A stretch of DNA of 64,000 bases from Geosiphon pyriformis. Its lineage: Eukaryota > Glomeromycota > Glomeromycetes > Archaeosporales > Geosiphonaceae. Shown here in pieces: positions 1 through 11,558 of this stretch. The notes beneath the pieces were generated by a model. The model was given only the letters and a program-made list of their open reading frames with translations. It was not told the DNA's origin and did not search any database. The position numbers and the translations under genes are program-made. The stretch lies in contig JAAOMT010000193.1 of NCBI GenBank assembly GCA_016748015.1, positions 1 to 64,000 of the forward strand, given 5' to 3'. The stretch's first letter is position 1; each line of letters opens with the position of its first letter.

Positions 1-12
1 TTAAAAAAAAAG

Positions 13-65
<53 letters not shown>

Positions 66-553
66 AAATAAAGAAAATAAGCCGAGGTGATTTTGATTCA
101 TATCCTGTCAATAGCCATGATTAAAAGCTATTGTTCCAGTATGGTTAAGTATGTGCTATTATCAACATAAAATCTTGATAGTTGGGAAGAGATTTGAGAT
201 AGTGAATAATTATTTATTTGATATTTGTGATGTAGAAGGTTGCTTAGAGAAATCTAAACTTTTGAGGTCTGTCTTTTCAGCTTCTAATCCTACTGCTATA
301 TATACATAATTGAGATTCCTCAATTTCTCAATTCCTTGCAACAGGAATCTTGGAATTCCTGAAATCTTGCAATTCCTGATGAGAAGAATTCTGGAATTCT
401 GGAATCCTGTAATTCTTCATCAAAGAATCCTGAAATTCCTGGAATCCTCCAATTTCTCTAAGAGGAATCCTGAAATTCCATATTTACTACGTCTTCATCT
501 GATTGGCTAATATCTACTAATTAATAATACTATATTTTCTATATTCTATGAGT
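1..553 (-). repeat. Reverse-oriented A-type LTR, cut by the window edge
   Basis: This is the 5' part of an LTR read on the minus strand. It ends at 553 with the GTAACA terminus that is the complement of the usual TGTTAC start. It closely matches the reverse complement of 905 to about 1420, including the poly-T/poly-A tract, the TATATATA box, and the block of GGAATTCC-like palindromes at about 310-485. The first ~60 bases are almost pure A, which corresponds to the T-rich tract of the LTR. The missing part and any attached element lie outside the window. The small ORF at 310-510 is a product of the palindrome block and not a gene. Confidence 0.85.
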
Positions 554-904
554 AACACTGTCAATAGCCATAATCAAGAGTTATTGTTCCTGTATGTTTT
601 AAGTATCAATTACTATCACCATTTAGGGTTGATAGCAAACAACTGGATTTAAGATGCTGAATAAGTATATTTATTGATATTTTGGAATACTATGGTTTCT
701 AACTGGGAAATAGTAACTAAGGAATTTCTTTTTTCTTTTTCCTTTTTCTTTTTTTCTGCCTCTAATGCTACTGCTATATATATGTATTTTCTAGTTTTAC
801 AGGATTGCTTTGGATCGTCTGTTCTTGCTAGCTATTGCTTCATTTTTCTTATGTTATAACTAATTATCCTATGTTATAACACATTATCTGACATTATTAC
901 ACAT
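554..904 (-). repeat. D-type LTR fragment in reverse orientation
   Basis: The reverse complement of this segment aligns with the 3' LTR of element D (about 41.8-42.15 kb). Both share the TTATAACATAGGATAATTAG stretch, the TATATATA box and the pyrimidine/purine tract. It lacks roughly the first 190 bases of that LTR and stops at the point where element D's 5' LTR resumes on the plus strand after element A (11095). It is therefore probably the missing front part of D's 5' LTR, now inverted. The short ORF at 674-859 is not a gene. Confidence 0.75.
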
Positions 905-1799
905 TGTTACTTATAGAATATAAGAAATATAGTATTATTAGTTAGTAGATATTAGCCAATCAGATGAAGACGTAGTAAATGTGGAATTTCAGGATTTCTC
1001 TCAGAGGAATTGCAGAATTCCAGGAATTTTAGGATTCTCCAATGAGAAATTCCAGAATTCCAGAATTCCAGGATTCCTCTCATCAGAAATCACAGGATTT
1101 CAAGAATTCTAGAATTTCTGTTGCAAGAAATTGAGAAATTGAGGAATCTTAATTATGTATATATAGCAGTAAGATTAGAAGCTGAAAAAACAGATCTTGG
1201 AAGTTTAGATTTCTCTAAGCAATCTTCCACATTACAAATATCAAATAAATAATTATTCACTATCTCAAATCTCTTCCCAACTATCAACATTTCATGTTGA
1301 TAATAGCACATACTTAACCATACTGGAACAATAACTTTTAATCACAGCTATTAACAGGATACGAATCAAAATCACCTCGGCTTATTTTCTTTATTTCATT
1401 TTTTTTTTTCATTTTTTTTTTCTTTTCTTGTGTTGTTTTGTTGTTGTATACTAATTGATTAAGGATTAGAAGCACTGAGTTATTGACGTCATAAATAGCC
1501 TGATAAAAGACCCAGAAATAAGGGTAGAATTTTATATATTATCAGATAGCTTACCAGAAAGGCATGACTGCCAGACTAAATCTGGCCTCCATGTTGAGAA
1601 AAAAATTGAACAGAATTGCGATTCCAAAGACTATTACAAATACAGTCAAATCTCTGTTCATTATACAAAGAACTCCACCAAAACCTTTCAGATCGCATAA
1701 GACCTTCAGATTACCAACATTAACAGAAATCAATAGCTTTTGAGCACCAAGTTACAGGTTTGTTATTTATTCTCACACCAAAAATAATCACTTGTAACA
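905..1799 (+). repeat. 5' LTR of element A
   Basis: It starts TGTTAC and ends GTAACA, the short inverted termini typical of LTRs. A TATATATA box lies near 1157, preceded by a stretch of repeated GGAATTCC-like palindromes (about 985-1140) that may be part of the promoter. A long T-rich tract lies near 1385-1440. Its partner is 10208-11094. The two differ at many scattered positions, mostly transitions, so the insertion is not recent. Confidence 0.92.
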
Positions 1800-1801
1800 T
1801 T

Positions 1802-1819
1802 TGGTGCTTTCTGTAAGGT
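1802..1819 (+). promoter_or_regulatory. Primer binding site of element A
   Basis: Two bases after the LTR, the sequence TGGTGCTTTCTGTAAGG begins with the TGG that pairs with a tRNA CCA end. The better preserved copy in element B (complement of 30422-30439) implies a tRNA ending CCTCACAGGGAGCACCA. Its T-stem and acceptor pattern resembles elongator tRNA-Met. The tRNA identity is inference, because no tRNA gene is present in the window. Confidence 0.7.
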
Positions 1820-1861
1820 ATAATCCTACAGAGAACCAGCACCAACAAACACCATCTAAAA

Positions 1862-3645
1862 GTGGCAGAATTAGAAAACATAGGAGTAAACCATTTAAGA
1901 TTCATGAAATCTCTATTTCAACACTATTGTCAACACTTGGAATTAAACCACAATCATATATCCGCCGAATCAGCCTTTAATTTCTACATTAATAAAAAGA
2001 TTTTTTCTTTGTTAGGAACATCAGTGAATACTAAAGCAGCCAGAAAAACTTTCTACAGAGAATTAATTCAAAATACCAACCTGCCAACAAATCACAATTT
2101 TGTCTCTATCATTACTAAAATCAACAAAGAAATTGAACATCATACCCAACAAAGGTATCCAATTACTTACGTCAGTAAAGGCAAAGAAAAACTACAAACA
2201 CTAGCAATAACACCCAAAAAGATACAACTACCCACTTGGAAGAAAACAAGAGTTGAATCACCAACTGTGCTATCCTATTACTACACACTGGAAAGCACCA
2301 TCAATATAATATCAGCAAGCATGTCCACATCAAATGCAACATTAATATTTGGACAATTTTCATTCCAAAGTAAACAAAAAAAAACAGAGTTATTAGGACC
2401 ATATGGCAAATATTTTGAAGGATTTAAATTGTGATCACTGATACCATCAGGAATTTGATCACTGCCACCTCAACCAGACTTTGGAACCACTACCTCATGG
2501 GAATTATCTGAAGAAGAAGAGGAAAAAGAATCAAAAGATTAAGAATTTACTTACCAAAACCCAATCACTGAAACCTGGAAGTTGAAACCCCAAATCTTCA
2601 AACTTAACAAAATCTAAATCTAGAAAATTCGGAAATAGAAACTCCAAATCATCAAAGGCAGAACAATTCAAACCCCGAATTAATTAATTAGCAAAACTTA
2701 TCTCCAGTAATCATCATCAATCAACCACCAATTAATCCAATAGCCGAATCCATACAGCAGCCACTTTAACTACCACTCCAACAACCAGTACCACAACAAC
2801 CACTTCAACAGCCCCAGCAATTTATAGTACCAATAGTCTATGCACCAATTGCCAAATTAGAAAAATTCACTGGTTAAGAGAATGATGCTCAAGCTTGGTT
2901 GAATAATGTCACTAAAGCAATCATGGCAAACAATTGGAATGATGGCAGAGCTCTTTAGGCAATCCCATATTTCTTCCAAGATACCGTGGATTCGTGGTAC
3001 CAAAGCTTAGCTACAAAACCTCAAACATTTGACACATTTAAGCAGGAGTTTCTAAAATATTTTAGTAATAATAACAGTATCAACTGTTTGGTAAATACTT
3101 TTACTACCATCAAACAAGGGAACACTGAAGCCATTACCACGTACTTGGGACAATTCCATAGATGCCTGCGCCAGATCCAAGCTATCAATGCTGATTATTT
3201 CACAGTGGCCCAAATTTTAAATCAGTTTATCAAAGACTTATACAGTAGTATTCTCCAGCGCATATGTCCACTACATCCAGCAGATTTACAAACAGCCATC
3301 ACTAATGCCAAAAATTTTGAAGCAGCTGAACTCGAAGCTAACCATGCCCAAGCTATTAATCTAGTAATAAATAGATCATCTGAATTGGATTCTAAATTGA
3401 AACAATTCAGTGATTTCATCAATCAAAAATTAGAGGGATACTTAGCTGACAATTGAGCAATCTATCAACCGCCACAATAATACAACAATCAGGGAAACTT
3501 TAGTCATGTCCAAAATCAACCACATCCATCATTTTCAGCCAATCAACAGTGGCTACAAGAAATGCATGTTTGCCACTATTGTGATAAACAAGAACACATA
3601 CAAGTCAATTGCCACCAGCATTTAAATAACCAATGATTGGGAAAT
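1862..3645 (+). pseudogene. gag of element A (capsid plus zinc knuckle), broken
   Basis: The N-terminal part (1862-2434) is open for 190 codons and is conserved in B, C and D, starting MAE(L/S)E.IG.NHL. After a Pro/Gln-rich linker comes a retrotransposon-gag capsid region. It is open at 2986-3456 and contains WYQSLATKP and the FLKYFSNNNSINCLVNTFTT stretch. A CCHC zinc knuckle follows at 3571-3612 (C-x2-C-x4-H-x4-C). Stops near 2435, 2760, 2877, 2957 and 3456 break the frame. The knuckle would bind RNA or DNA in the virus-like particle. Confidence 0.85.
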
Positions 3646-3987
3646 CAATATTGAAACCCCAATCACTGGTTCCCAGCTCTGAGTTCTCAGCAAAATTAAG
3701 AACAATACCAATACTTACCTCATTATGTACCAATGACACAGCAATCAATTTATCAGCCTCTGATATATCAAGCTCAAATTTATCAACCACAGCCACAAGT
3801 AATTTATCAACAACCACAACCACCAATAATCTATTAACCCCAACAAATTCAAACACCACCCCAAAACTTACCACCCAATGGAACACAAAGACCAAGAATG
3901 GTTCAACAGAGCTAGAGATCGGCAATGGTAGTTCATTAGCCAATTCCCAGTTCTTCACAGCAACTATCTGGATTATGCCAGTGGAAT

Positions 3988-4815
3988 TTGGGTACTGGTC
4001 AACCCCAAAACCTGAATTTCCAGAACTATTTAAGTCTTCTGATTACCCCAGAAAACACCTCAGCCAATAACCTGGAATCCACCCAAAAACAACTACTCAC
4101 CAGTAATATCCTACCTGCTACTATCACCGAAGATGAGTTCTTGACTGCTATCTTCCCATTCAAATTTGAGAAAACAACTGCAATGCTGTTATTTAGTGGA
4201 GCTGCTCTTGAAGCCAAACCAATTACTGTAATGTACACGGATGCCAAAGTTGATGGACAATCTATCAAATTGATCTTTGACAGTGGTTCAGCAGGTAGCA
4301 TTATCACACAACAACTTATGGACCAATTAGGTCACCGAGTTGATCTTGCTGCTAGCGCCAGAATCATCACAGCCAATGAAGTAACCAAAATGCCTATCGG
4401 CGAGATAGATGAATTCCCATTTGAAGTCAATGGCATTATCACTTCCATCAAAGTCTTAGTGATGGAAGCCACCCAATACCAAGCTTTAGTTAGTAATGAC
4501 TGGCTGTCCAAAACCAACATCATTCTGGACTGGATGATGCAAGAGCTCCAACTAAGCATCAATGGTCAACACACACATGTGCCAACCACATGTGGCCACT
4601 TCAAGATTCTGTTAAGAGAGGAACTATTGATAAAGCTGAAGGAAGAAAAAAGAAGCCTATTTGAGAAGCTTACCAAATTTCGTGGACCGACAACGACCAC
4701 AATAAATTGCCACTCATACTCTCATGGAACGACAAAGGAAAGAGGAAAGAAAAAGAAGAACTTACCTGGGGAACAAACCAAGGATTATGAAGTAATGACA
4801 GCCAAAGTGAACTAG
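3988..4815 (+). pseudogene. Aspartic protease domain of element A
   Basis: This 275-codon open segment holds a retropepsin-like motif, IKLIFDSGSAGSIIT, with the catalytic D-S-G at residue 98 (codon at 4279). The flanking GYDAKVDGQ-like strand and the later VMEATQYQALVSNDWL segment fit the retropepsin fold as found in Ty3 polyproteins. Its start is probably not a true start, because it would be a domain of a longer Pol polyprotein. The catalytic triad is preserved here, unlike in B (DSR) and C (DNG). The C-terminal tail is basic and Lys-rich. Confidence 0.82.
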
Positions 4816-4944
4816 CCACTGAATGAAGTTGGAAAGAAAAGAGGAAAGGAAAAGAACAGGAAGAGGAACCAAAACAAACCACCTCCTCCACTCATATTCT
4901 ATATGTGACACTATCTCAAAATGCTTATTGTTGACCCAAACTTG

Positions 4945-5580
4945 TATGTGTCAGTTGTGGCAAGAAACTGTCAACAATGGGCGCATGCTGTAGTAAGAAC
5001 AAAGAATAGATGACAGCAACCAAGTACTATTGTTACCCATGCATTCTTGAATGCGATGGACAACTGCCAAAAATAGGAAAATGGGATGGTACTTTGTGTT
5101 TAGCTTGTGAAGATATCCTCTTAGATGAAGGGATGTGGAAAAACATTCCTGGAAGAGGAGGAGCATGCAATGAGACATGCCAATACACTATCCTGATCAA
5201 CAACTGGGTATGAAAAGAAACTCCCATTGACAATGTCTGGAAGCAAGCATTAAGATGTCTAGAAGGATACTCACATGACAAAGATAAGATCTAGAGAATA
5301 GCATATGCTATGTCAGAAGGTGCTACAACAGAGGAGCTGAGAGAAATTAAAAACAACCTACTATCCCTACCTGAGCCCGAATATGTCCAAATCTTTGATG
5401 TTTTTGGCAACATCGAAGACGAATTAGAGAAATTTCATGAGCACTCCCAGCAACTAGCATTCACAAAAGAAGAACAAGAAGAGTGTTTAGCACAGCTAAA
5501 CACCTAGCTATGTGACTACTGTTTAATTCCATATGACTTTTAATATTGTAATGAGTATAACCTCATTTACAATCCACCAC
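4945..5580 (+). pseudogene. Cys-rich (zinc-ribbon-like) Pol module of element A
   Basis: Between protease and dUTPase lies a stretch with paired cysteines. CVSCGKK is followed by YYCYPCILEC, LCLACEDILLDEG, a conserved NIPGRGGAC and NETCQYTI. About 100 codons on is a second cluster (CDYC, then Y-C-x-E-Y where the other copies have YCNECD). The same spacing recurs in B, C and D, so it is a real module of the element. I do not recognise the family. Paired CxxC motifs suggest zinc binding. Stops at about 5010, 5212 and 5505 break it. Confidence 0.65.
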
Positions 5581-5585
5581 CATGC

Positions 5586-6650
5586 ATGATCTACATGATC
5601 CCTGAAGAGAAAGAACCAATTAGTAATTGCACATCAGAATCAGAATTGCCAATCAATTACAATTCAAACTCTGACAATGATGACGACAACAACAGTTTAA
5701 GCTCCATTCAAAATGGCAATAACAATGACAATAATTCCAACTCTGATCCAAACTCTGATACAAACTACAAACAATATATTGCACTACCAAATCTTTCTAA
5801 GGAGCAGAAGTTGAAATAGTATAGTGACAATGGGGAAGGTATTATGTTAGAATGCGTGCATGATACTGATGCAGAGTTTGATCTGAGATATCCAGAAAAA
5901 GATGCTATTAAATTGAAGCCAAATGCACGAGTATGCATTGATCTGAGAATAGCTCTAGAGATCCCAGCAACAATCATGGTTCTGTTAGCATTTAGAAGTA
6001 GTTTAGCAAAAAAAGGAATTAATATTAAAGGGGGAATAGTGGATGCAGAATATACAGAAAATATCAGTGCCATGTTACAAAATAACTCAGAAAAGGCTTA
6101 TACCATTGAGCCAAATGAAAAGATAGCACAGGCAATATTTCTGCCACTAGTTAAAGTAGCTAACTTAATGTCAGTGAGAACAAGGGAAAAATTAAAGATA
6201 ACAGCAAGAGGGATACAAGGATTTGGATCAATGGGTAAAATAGATGTACCAGTTAATATGGTGGAGGAAAAAATTGTTGGTCAAGGAAAAATTATCTCAA
6301 CTGGTCAAGCTATTTCCATTCCACCATATAGCCAGTACATGCTAGCAATAGAAAAAAAGGAAAAAGAACAGCATCAGATTTTTGAAGCAGAACTGACCCT
6401 TTGTAAATCAGGAGAGATTAAACTCATCAATCTCCACATACCAGCCAAAAATTACAGCCACATCAAAATTCCCATCTACAACAACACAGGAAATGTCATA
6501 GTAATACCAGCCAGAACCACCATGGGATACTTAAACACTAAAATAGAGGATCAACCACCAAACCCCATTCCAGACTTTCCACAGCTTTGTGAATATGTCG
6601 ACATTACATCACAAACAATCTATGGACGAGATAAATGTTATTTGCTCTAA
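5586..6650 (+). pseudogene. Acidic linker and dUTPase domain of element A
   Basis: A Ser/Asn/Asp-rich acidic stretch (5600-5760) leads into a trimeric dUTPase (5844 on) with all five family motifs recognisable. These are AEFDLRYP (motif 1), FRSSLAKKGI (2), GGIVDAEYTEN with the catalytic Asp and the uracil-stacking Tyr (3), NEKIAQAIFLP (4) and ARGIQGFGSMGK (5). dUTPase hydrolyses dUTP to dUMP and would limit uracil in the cDNA. A conserved region of about 150 residues with IPPYSQY follows and leads into RT. One stop (about 5818) separates linker and domain. Confidence 0.88.
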
Positions 6651-6660
6651 CTAAAACAAT

Positions 6661-8070
6661 TAGAACAAATGAACATAAGAAATCTAGACCCACTACAATG
6701 TATGCAGCTCAAGATGTTACTCAACAATTTCAATGACATCTTTGCCAGTGAAAACAAATTTGGCAGAACTGACATCATCCAACATCAAATCAAGACTGGA
6801 GATGCAATGCCAATCAAACAGCAAGCATACAGAGTACCACCAGCCAGCCATAAAATCATCTGTTCAAGAGAGTAACCGAATGCTTGACAATGAGTTAATT
6901 CAGCTATCAATAAGTCCATGGTTGTCACCAGTAGTACTTGTCCATAAGAAGAATGGAAAGATCCGATTTTGTGTAGACTACAGAAAACTAAATAGTGTAA
7001 TTTGTGGAGACAACTATCCAACTCCACGAATACAAGAACTATTCGATGCTTTTGGTGGAAACAAATAGTTTTCAATGTTAGACTTAGATAGTGGTTACTG
7101 ACAAGTAGCCATGGATCCAGCCAACAAAGAAAAAATAGCATTCACCATAAAAGAGAGAAACTTTGAGTTTGAAGTTATGCTATTTGGCTTAACCAATGCA
7201 CCAGCCACTTTCCAATGGCTAATAGAAATTGTTTATACTGGCTTATTGTGGAAATCAGTAGTTGTATACTTGGACGACACCAATGTATTCTCAAAAACAT
7301 TTGATGATCATCTTTATCATCTTCAACAAGTGTTTGAAAGACTAAGAAGAGCAGAACTAAAGTTAAATGCAACAAAGTGCTTCTTTGACAAGACAGAACT
7401 AAAATTTTTGGAACACATAGTCAGCAAAGATGGCATCAAAATGGATCCAGAGAAAATAGAGATAGTAAAGAACTTTTCAGTACTGACCAATATGACAGAA
7501 CTGAAATCATTCTTAGGATTTGCCAGCTACTATTGACATTTTATCAAGAACTTTTCCAAGATAGTGCAGCCACTTAACCAACTGCAAACCAAGAATACAA
7601 AATATAAATGGACAGAAAGTCAATAAGAAGCTTTTGATATTCTGAAAAGAAAGCTCATTCAAGCTCCAGTATTGATCTATCCAGATTACAGCAAACCATT
7701 TATCATCACCACTGATGCATCCGGCCAAGCATTAGGAGCAGTACTATCTCAGAAAAGACCAGACAGCAGAGAACATCCAGTAGCATATGCCAGCAGAGGT
7801 TTAACACCAGCCGAAAAAAACTATGGAACACCAGAACAAGAACACTTAGTAATATACTGGGCAGTTATGAAATGGAAAGAATACTTGAGCCAGAAGTTTG
7901 AAGTATACACAGATCACAAAGATTTAACATCACTCCAAAAACAAGAATTTGGAGATAAAAAACAGTCAAGATGGAAAATGGCACTCGCATTATATAATTA
8001 TACTATACATTATAAAAAAGAAAAAGACAACGGAAATGCTGATGGTTTATCACAAATGAGACAAATCTAA
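6661..8070 (+). pseudogene. Reverse transcriptase and RNase H of element A
   Basis: RT motifs are present in several open blocks: SPVVLVHKKNGKIRFCVDYRKLN, FEVMLFGLTNAPATFQ, and the active site VVYLDDTNVFS near 7265, with both Asp retained. Downstream are the connection region (LGFASYY) and RNase H with ITTDASGQALGAVLSQK, YTDHKDL and GNADGLSQM (7672-8070). In-frame stops near 6874, 7066, 7099, 7535 and 7624 interrupt the frame. The order RT, RNase H, integrase marks a Ty3/gypsy element. Confidence 0.92.
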
Positions 8071-8131
8071 GGACATTTCAACCCAAAAATATAACAAAAC
8101 CAAAACAATACTTACAAAAATATAACAAAAG

Positions 8132-9508
8132 ATGAACACACAAAAATATCAACAACTTCAACATTATATAGATACTTAACAGTTCAAGGAGAAATTATCT
8201 CAACCAGAACAAAAGAAAATCAAACAACAATCCAAATATTTTATCATCCACCAAAATATACTTTATCAGAAAAATAGAAAAGATTCAAATTAGCCAACCA
8301 GAGTAATTACAGAACCAGAAAAGGAAACAATACTGTTCAACATACATTCAGATCCAACTGCAGGACATTTTCATAAAGAAGCAATCATGGAAAGAACCAA
8401 AAAGAGATATTATTGGTCATCAATGTATCCAGACATCATACAATATGTACAAAATTGTGATGCTTGTCAAAAAAGAGGAGAAACAAGACCCAGCAAACCA
8501 TTGAGACCAATCAAAATGGGACAACTATTTAACCACATTGGAATCAATTTAGTTGGACCATTGACAATTACCAGCAAAGGCAACAGATATATTGCAGTAA
8601 CCATGGACTACCTTACAAAATGGCCAGAAGCAAAAGCAATTCAAAAAGTGGATGCAGAATCTGTTGTCGAATTCGTCCATCAAGATTTGATTTGTCAATA
8701 TGGATGTCCAAAAGAACTATTATCAGACCAAAGAACCCATTTTGTGAATAGAACATTAGCAAAACTAAGCCAAAGATTCGGAATTAAGAGACCACAATCA
8801 TCACCATACCATTCACAAACCAATGGATTAGTTGAAAGATTTAATAGAACATTGTGTAAAGCAATAGTAAAACTCAGCCAAGAAAACCAAGATGAATGGG
8901 ATTTGTTTATACCATTCATACTATTGGCTTATCGGACAATGAAGCAAGACACTACACAAACAACACCATTTGAATTAGTATATAGTAGAACAGCAACACT
9001 ACCAGTCGAGATAGAAGTCAACACTTATCCAACAGAACCAATAACTGTAGACAATTTTCAGAAAACATTACTAAGAAAAACATATGAATTGATGGAAACT
9101 CTAAAAAACAAGTGACGAAGAGCAGCTGATAACATTAAAAAGGCACAAGAAAAACAAAAAGAAAGGCATGATAACCAACTACCAGACAAACCAGTTGAAT
9201 TCAAGATTGGAGACAAAGTACCTTTACATCATACTAAAGCGGAAAACCAATGGAGTGGGAAATTTGACTCCAAATGGGATAGACCATTTTACATAGAAGA
9301 AATTCTAGGAAATGGAGCTTACAAATTAAGACTGGACAACAGAATCTTAGCCAAAGCAGCACATGGTGATTGATTGAAACCATATTACCAGATAGCATTA
9401 GCATCTACCAATAACATTCCACAACTGGAAGTACAAAGAATACTAGTTCAACCAGATAAGATTCCACAAGACTGGGAACCAATCATAATCATTAGACCAA
9501 ACACATAA
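8132..9508 (+). pseudogene. Integrase of element A
   Basis: The zinc-binding HHCC domain reads H-x-D-P-T-A-G-H, then C-D-A-C-Q. The DDE core is open at 8387-9115, with SDQRTHF and GLVERFN carrying the second Asp and the Glu. The first catalytic Asp is Asn here (GINLVGPL; GIDLVGPL in B), a G-to-A change that should abolish strand transfer. A C-terminal region with KFDSKWDRPF and GAYKLRLDN matches the GPY/F module of Ty3 integrases. Stops at about 8146, 8276, 9113 and 9371 also break it. Confidence 0.9.
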
Positions 9509-9510
9509 AA

Positions 9511-10194
9511 TTGAACAACAAAAGAGTATATAAAGACATAGTCAACACGACAAAAGATACCAGAAAAATGGAAATAACCAACAACATCCACTCACTAGCA
9601 CAACAACTCTTTCAATTGATCCAACACCAAGAAATGGAAATTACAATCAATCAACAAACCATTCGTTACAAAAATATGGCAAAGATACCACAACACAAAG
9701 CACAGAAAAGACTTGAAAATGTTGTTAACAAGATCATGACCAAGATAAAATTGGCCATAAATAAACAACAAATAGTCAGATTATACCAAGACCTTACCAG
9801 AGAAACTTAGACTTGGTGGATACAACAATTTCTGAAAAACTATTGTCATTTCTACTTGGGACAACACATAAATATCCAGAATTTGTACACCGACAAAACA
9901 AAACAGTTATTTGACACAACAATGAGACAACTGGAACAATTTGTGGAAAAGAACAATCTAACCACACAAGCTCAAGCCATCTACTGGCTATATATGGAAT
10001 TTTAGAATCGACCAGAAATCTTACTCAACACAGCCATGGATACAATTACAAGTAATCAATTGGGAAAAATGACCAATGCCCAATTTGAAGAACTACAAAC
10101 TAAAATAACACAAATTATACTTGAAAAAGAAGTTCAAGAAATAATTTAAGAAGGGGAATTAAAGAAATTAGATTTCGACAGAGCTCAATATTAA
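9511..10194 (+). pseudogene. ORF3 of element A, downstream of integrase
   Basis: This is a separate frame between integrase and the polypurine tract, open for 99 codons (9511-9810) and then traceable through three more stops to the shared C-terminal AQY at 10194. The protein is hydrophilic and Gln-rich, with no obvious signal peptide or membrane segment. It therefore does not look like an envelope despite its position. The motifs ITINQQTIRY, WWIQQFL and YLGQH recur in B and C, and a diverged version is in D. I do not recognise a family. Conservation across subfamilies suggests an element function. Confidence 0.7.
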
Positions 10195-10207
10195 AAGAAG
10201 GGAATAA
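10195..10207 (+). promoter_or_regulatory. Polypurine tract of element A
   Basis: The sequence AAGAAGGGAATAA lies directly before the 3' LTR start TGTTAC. It is the expected primer site for plus-strand DNA synthesis. Equivalent purine tracts stand in the same place in D (41611-41625) and, on the other strand, in B (21721-21733) and C (17483-17495). Confidence 0.75.
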
Positions 10208-11094
10208 TGTTACTCATAGAATATAAAAAATATAATATTATTAGTCAGTAGATATTAGCCAATCAGATGAAGATGTAGTAAATGTGGAATTCCAGGATTC
10301 CTCTTATAGGAATTGCAAAATTCCAGGAATTTCAGGATTCTCTGACAAGAAATCGCAGGATTCCAGAATTTCAGAATTCCTCTCATCAGGAATTGCAAGA
10401 TTCCAGGAATTCCAGGATTTCTGTTGCAAGGAATTGAGAAATTGAGGAATCTCAATTATGTATATATAGCAGTAGGATTAGAAGCTGAAAAGACAGACCT
10501 CGGAAGTTTAGATTTCTCTAAGCAATCTTTCACATCACAAATATCAAATAAATAATTATTCACTATCTCAAATTCCTTCTCAACTATCAACATTTCATGT
10601 TAATAATAGCACATACTTAACCATACTGGAACAATAGCTTTTAATCACAGCTATTGATGGGATACAAATCAAAATTGTCTTGGCTTATTTTCTTTATTTC
10701 ATTTTTTTTTTTCTTTTTTTTCTTTGTGTTGTTTTGTTGTTGTATACTAATTAATTAAGGATTAGAAGTGTTGAGTTATTGATATCATGGATAGCCTGGT
10801 AAAAACCCAAAAATAAGGGTAAAATTTTATATATTATCGGATAGCTTACCAGAAGGGCACAACTGCCAGACTAAATCCAGCCTCCACGCTGAGAAAGAAA
10901 TTGGACGGAATTGTGATTCTGAAGATTATTACAAATACAGTTGAATTTCTGTTCATTATACAAAGAACTTCATCAAAACCCTTCAGATTACATAAAATCT
11001 TCAGATTACCAACATTAACAGAAATCAATAGCTTTTGAACACCAAGTTACGAGTTTGTTATTTATTCTCACACCAGAAATAATCACTTGTAACA
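10208..11094 (+). repeat. 3' LTR of element A
   Basis: It runs from TGTTACTCATAG to CTTGTAACA and matches the 5' LTR along its length. The TATATATA box lies near 10458 and the palindrome block at 10285-10430. Only transition-type differences are common between the pair. Directly after it the sequence switches to D-type LTR. Confidence 0.92.
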
Positions 11095-11496
11095 ATGAGA
11101 TACTAATTTACATTGTCTTGGCTTATTGTCTCTATTTTCTTTATCTCTTTTATTTTTTGTCTTTATTTTGTTGGGTATACTAAGTGATTGAAGATTAAAG
11201 TGCTAAGTATTGACATTAAGAATTGCCTGGTAAAAAACCTCTATGAGTAAGTAGAATGCATATGAATTACAAATTGCTTAGAGGATTGCTGGCCACTATG
11301 CTGAGAAAAAAATTAACGGAATTGTGATTCCGGGAAGCTATGGAAAAAATAACATGAGAATCTCTGTCCATTATACAAAAAACTTTAATCAAAACTTTCC
11401 GATTAAAACACCTTCAGACATTACTAACATCATCAATTAAGCACCAAGTTACAGGTTTGTTATTTGCTTTGAGATCCCAAATAATCACCTGTAATA
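11095..11496 (+). repeat. Rear part of the 5' LTR of element D
   Basis: It matches about 42145-42553 of D's 3' LTR, including ATTGTCTTGGCTTATTGTCTC and the terminal AATAATCACCTGTAATA, where the usual terminal CA has become TA. The front part was separated by insertion of element A, and a likely remnant lies inverted at 554-904. Confidence 0.85.
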
Positions 11497-11558
11497 TTTG
11501 GTGCTTCCTGTGAGGTATAATTCTACAAAGAACCAGTATCAACAACAATTATCCAAAA

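Larger units (their letters stand above)
905..11094 (+). mobile_element. Ty3/gypsy-like LTR retrotransposon A, complete but inactive
   Basis: Two LTRs of about 890 bp (905-1799 and 10208-11094) bound an 8.4-kb internal region. In order it holds a primer binding site, gag, protease, Cys-rich module, dUTPase, reverse transcriptase, RNase H, integrase, ORF3 and a polypurine tract. RT/RNase H before integrase is the Ty3 (Metaviridae) order. Each reading frame is broken by several stop codons, so the copy is dead. It is inserted in the 5' LTR of element D: the D-type LTR sequence continues immediately after 11094. Confidence 0.92.

Noticed and set aside
310-510. Short ORF in the first LTR, and similar ORFs at 10255-10455, 17171-17377, 21430-21630, 31036-31236 and 38013-38267
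   Set aside because: All arise from the GGAATTCC palindrome block, which is open in several frames. They lie in LTRs and are not conserved as proteins.
9511-10194. ORF3 as an envelope gene, which would make the element an errantivirus-like retrovirus
   Set aside because: No signal peptide, membrane helix or fusion-peptide-like segment is seen in any copy; the protein is hydrophilic throughout.
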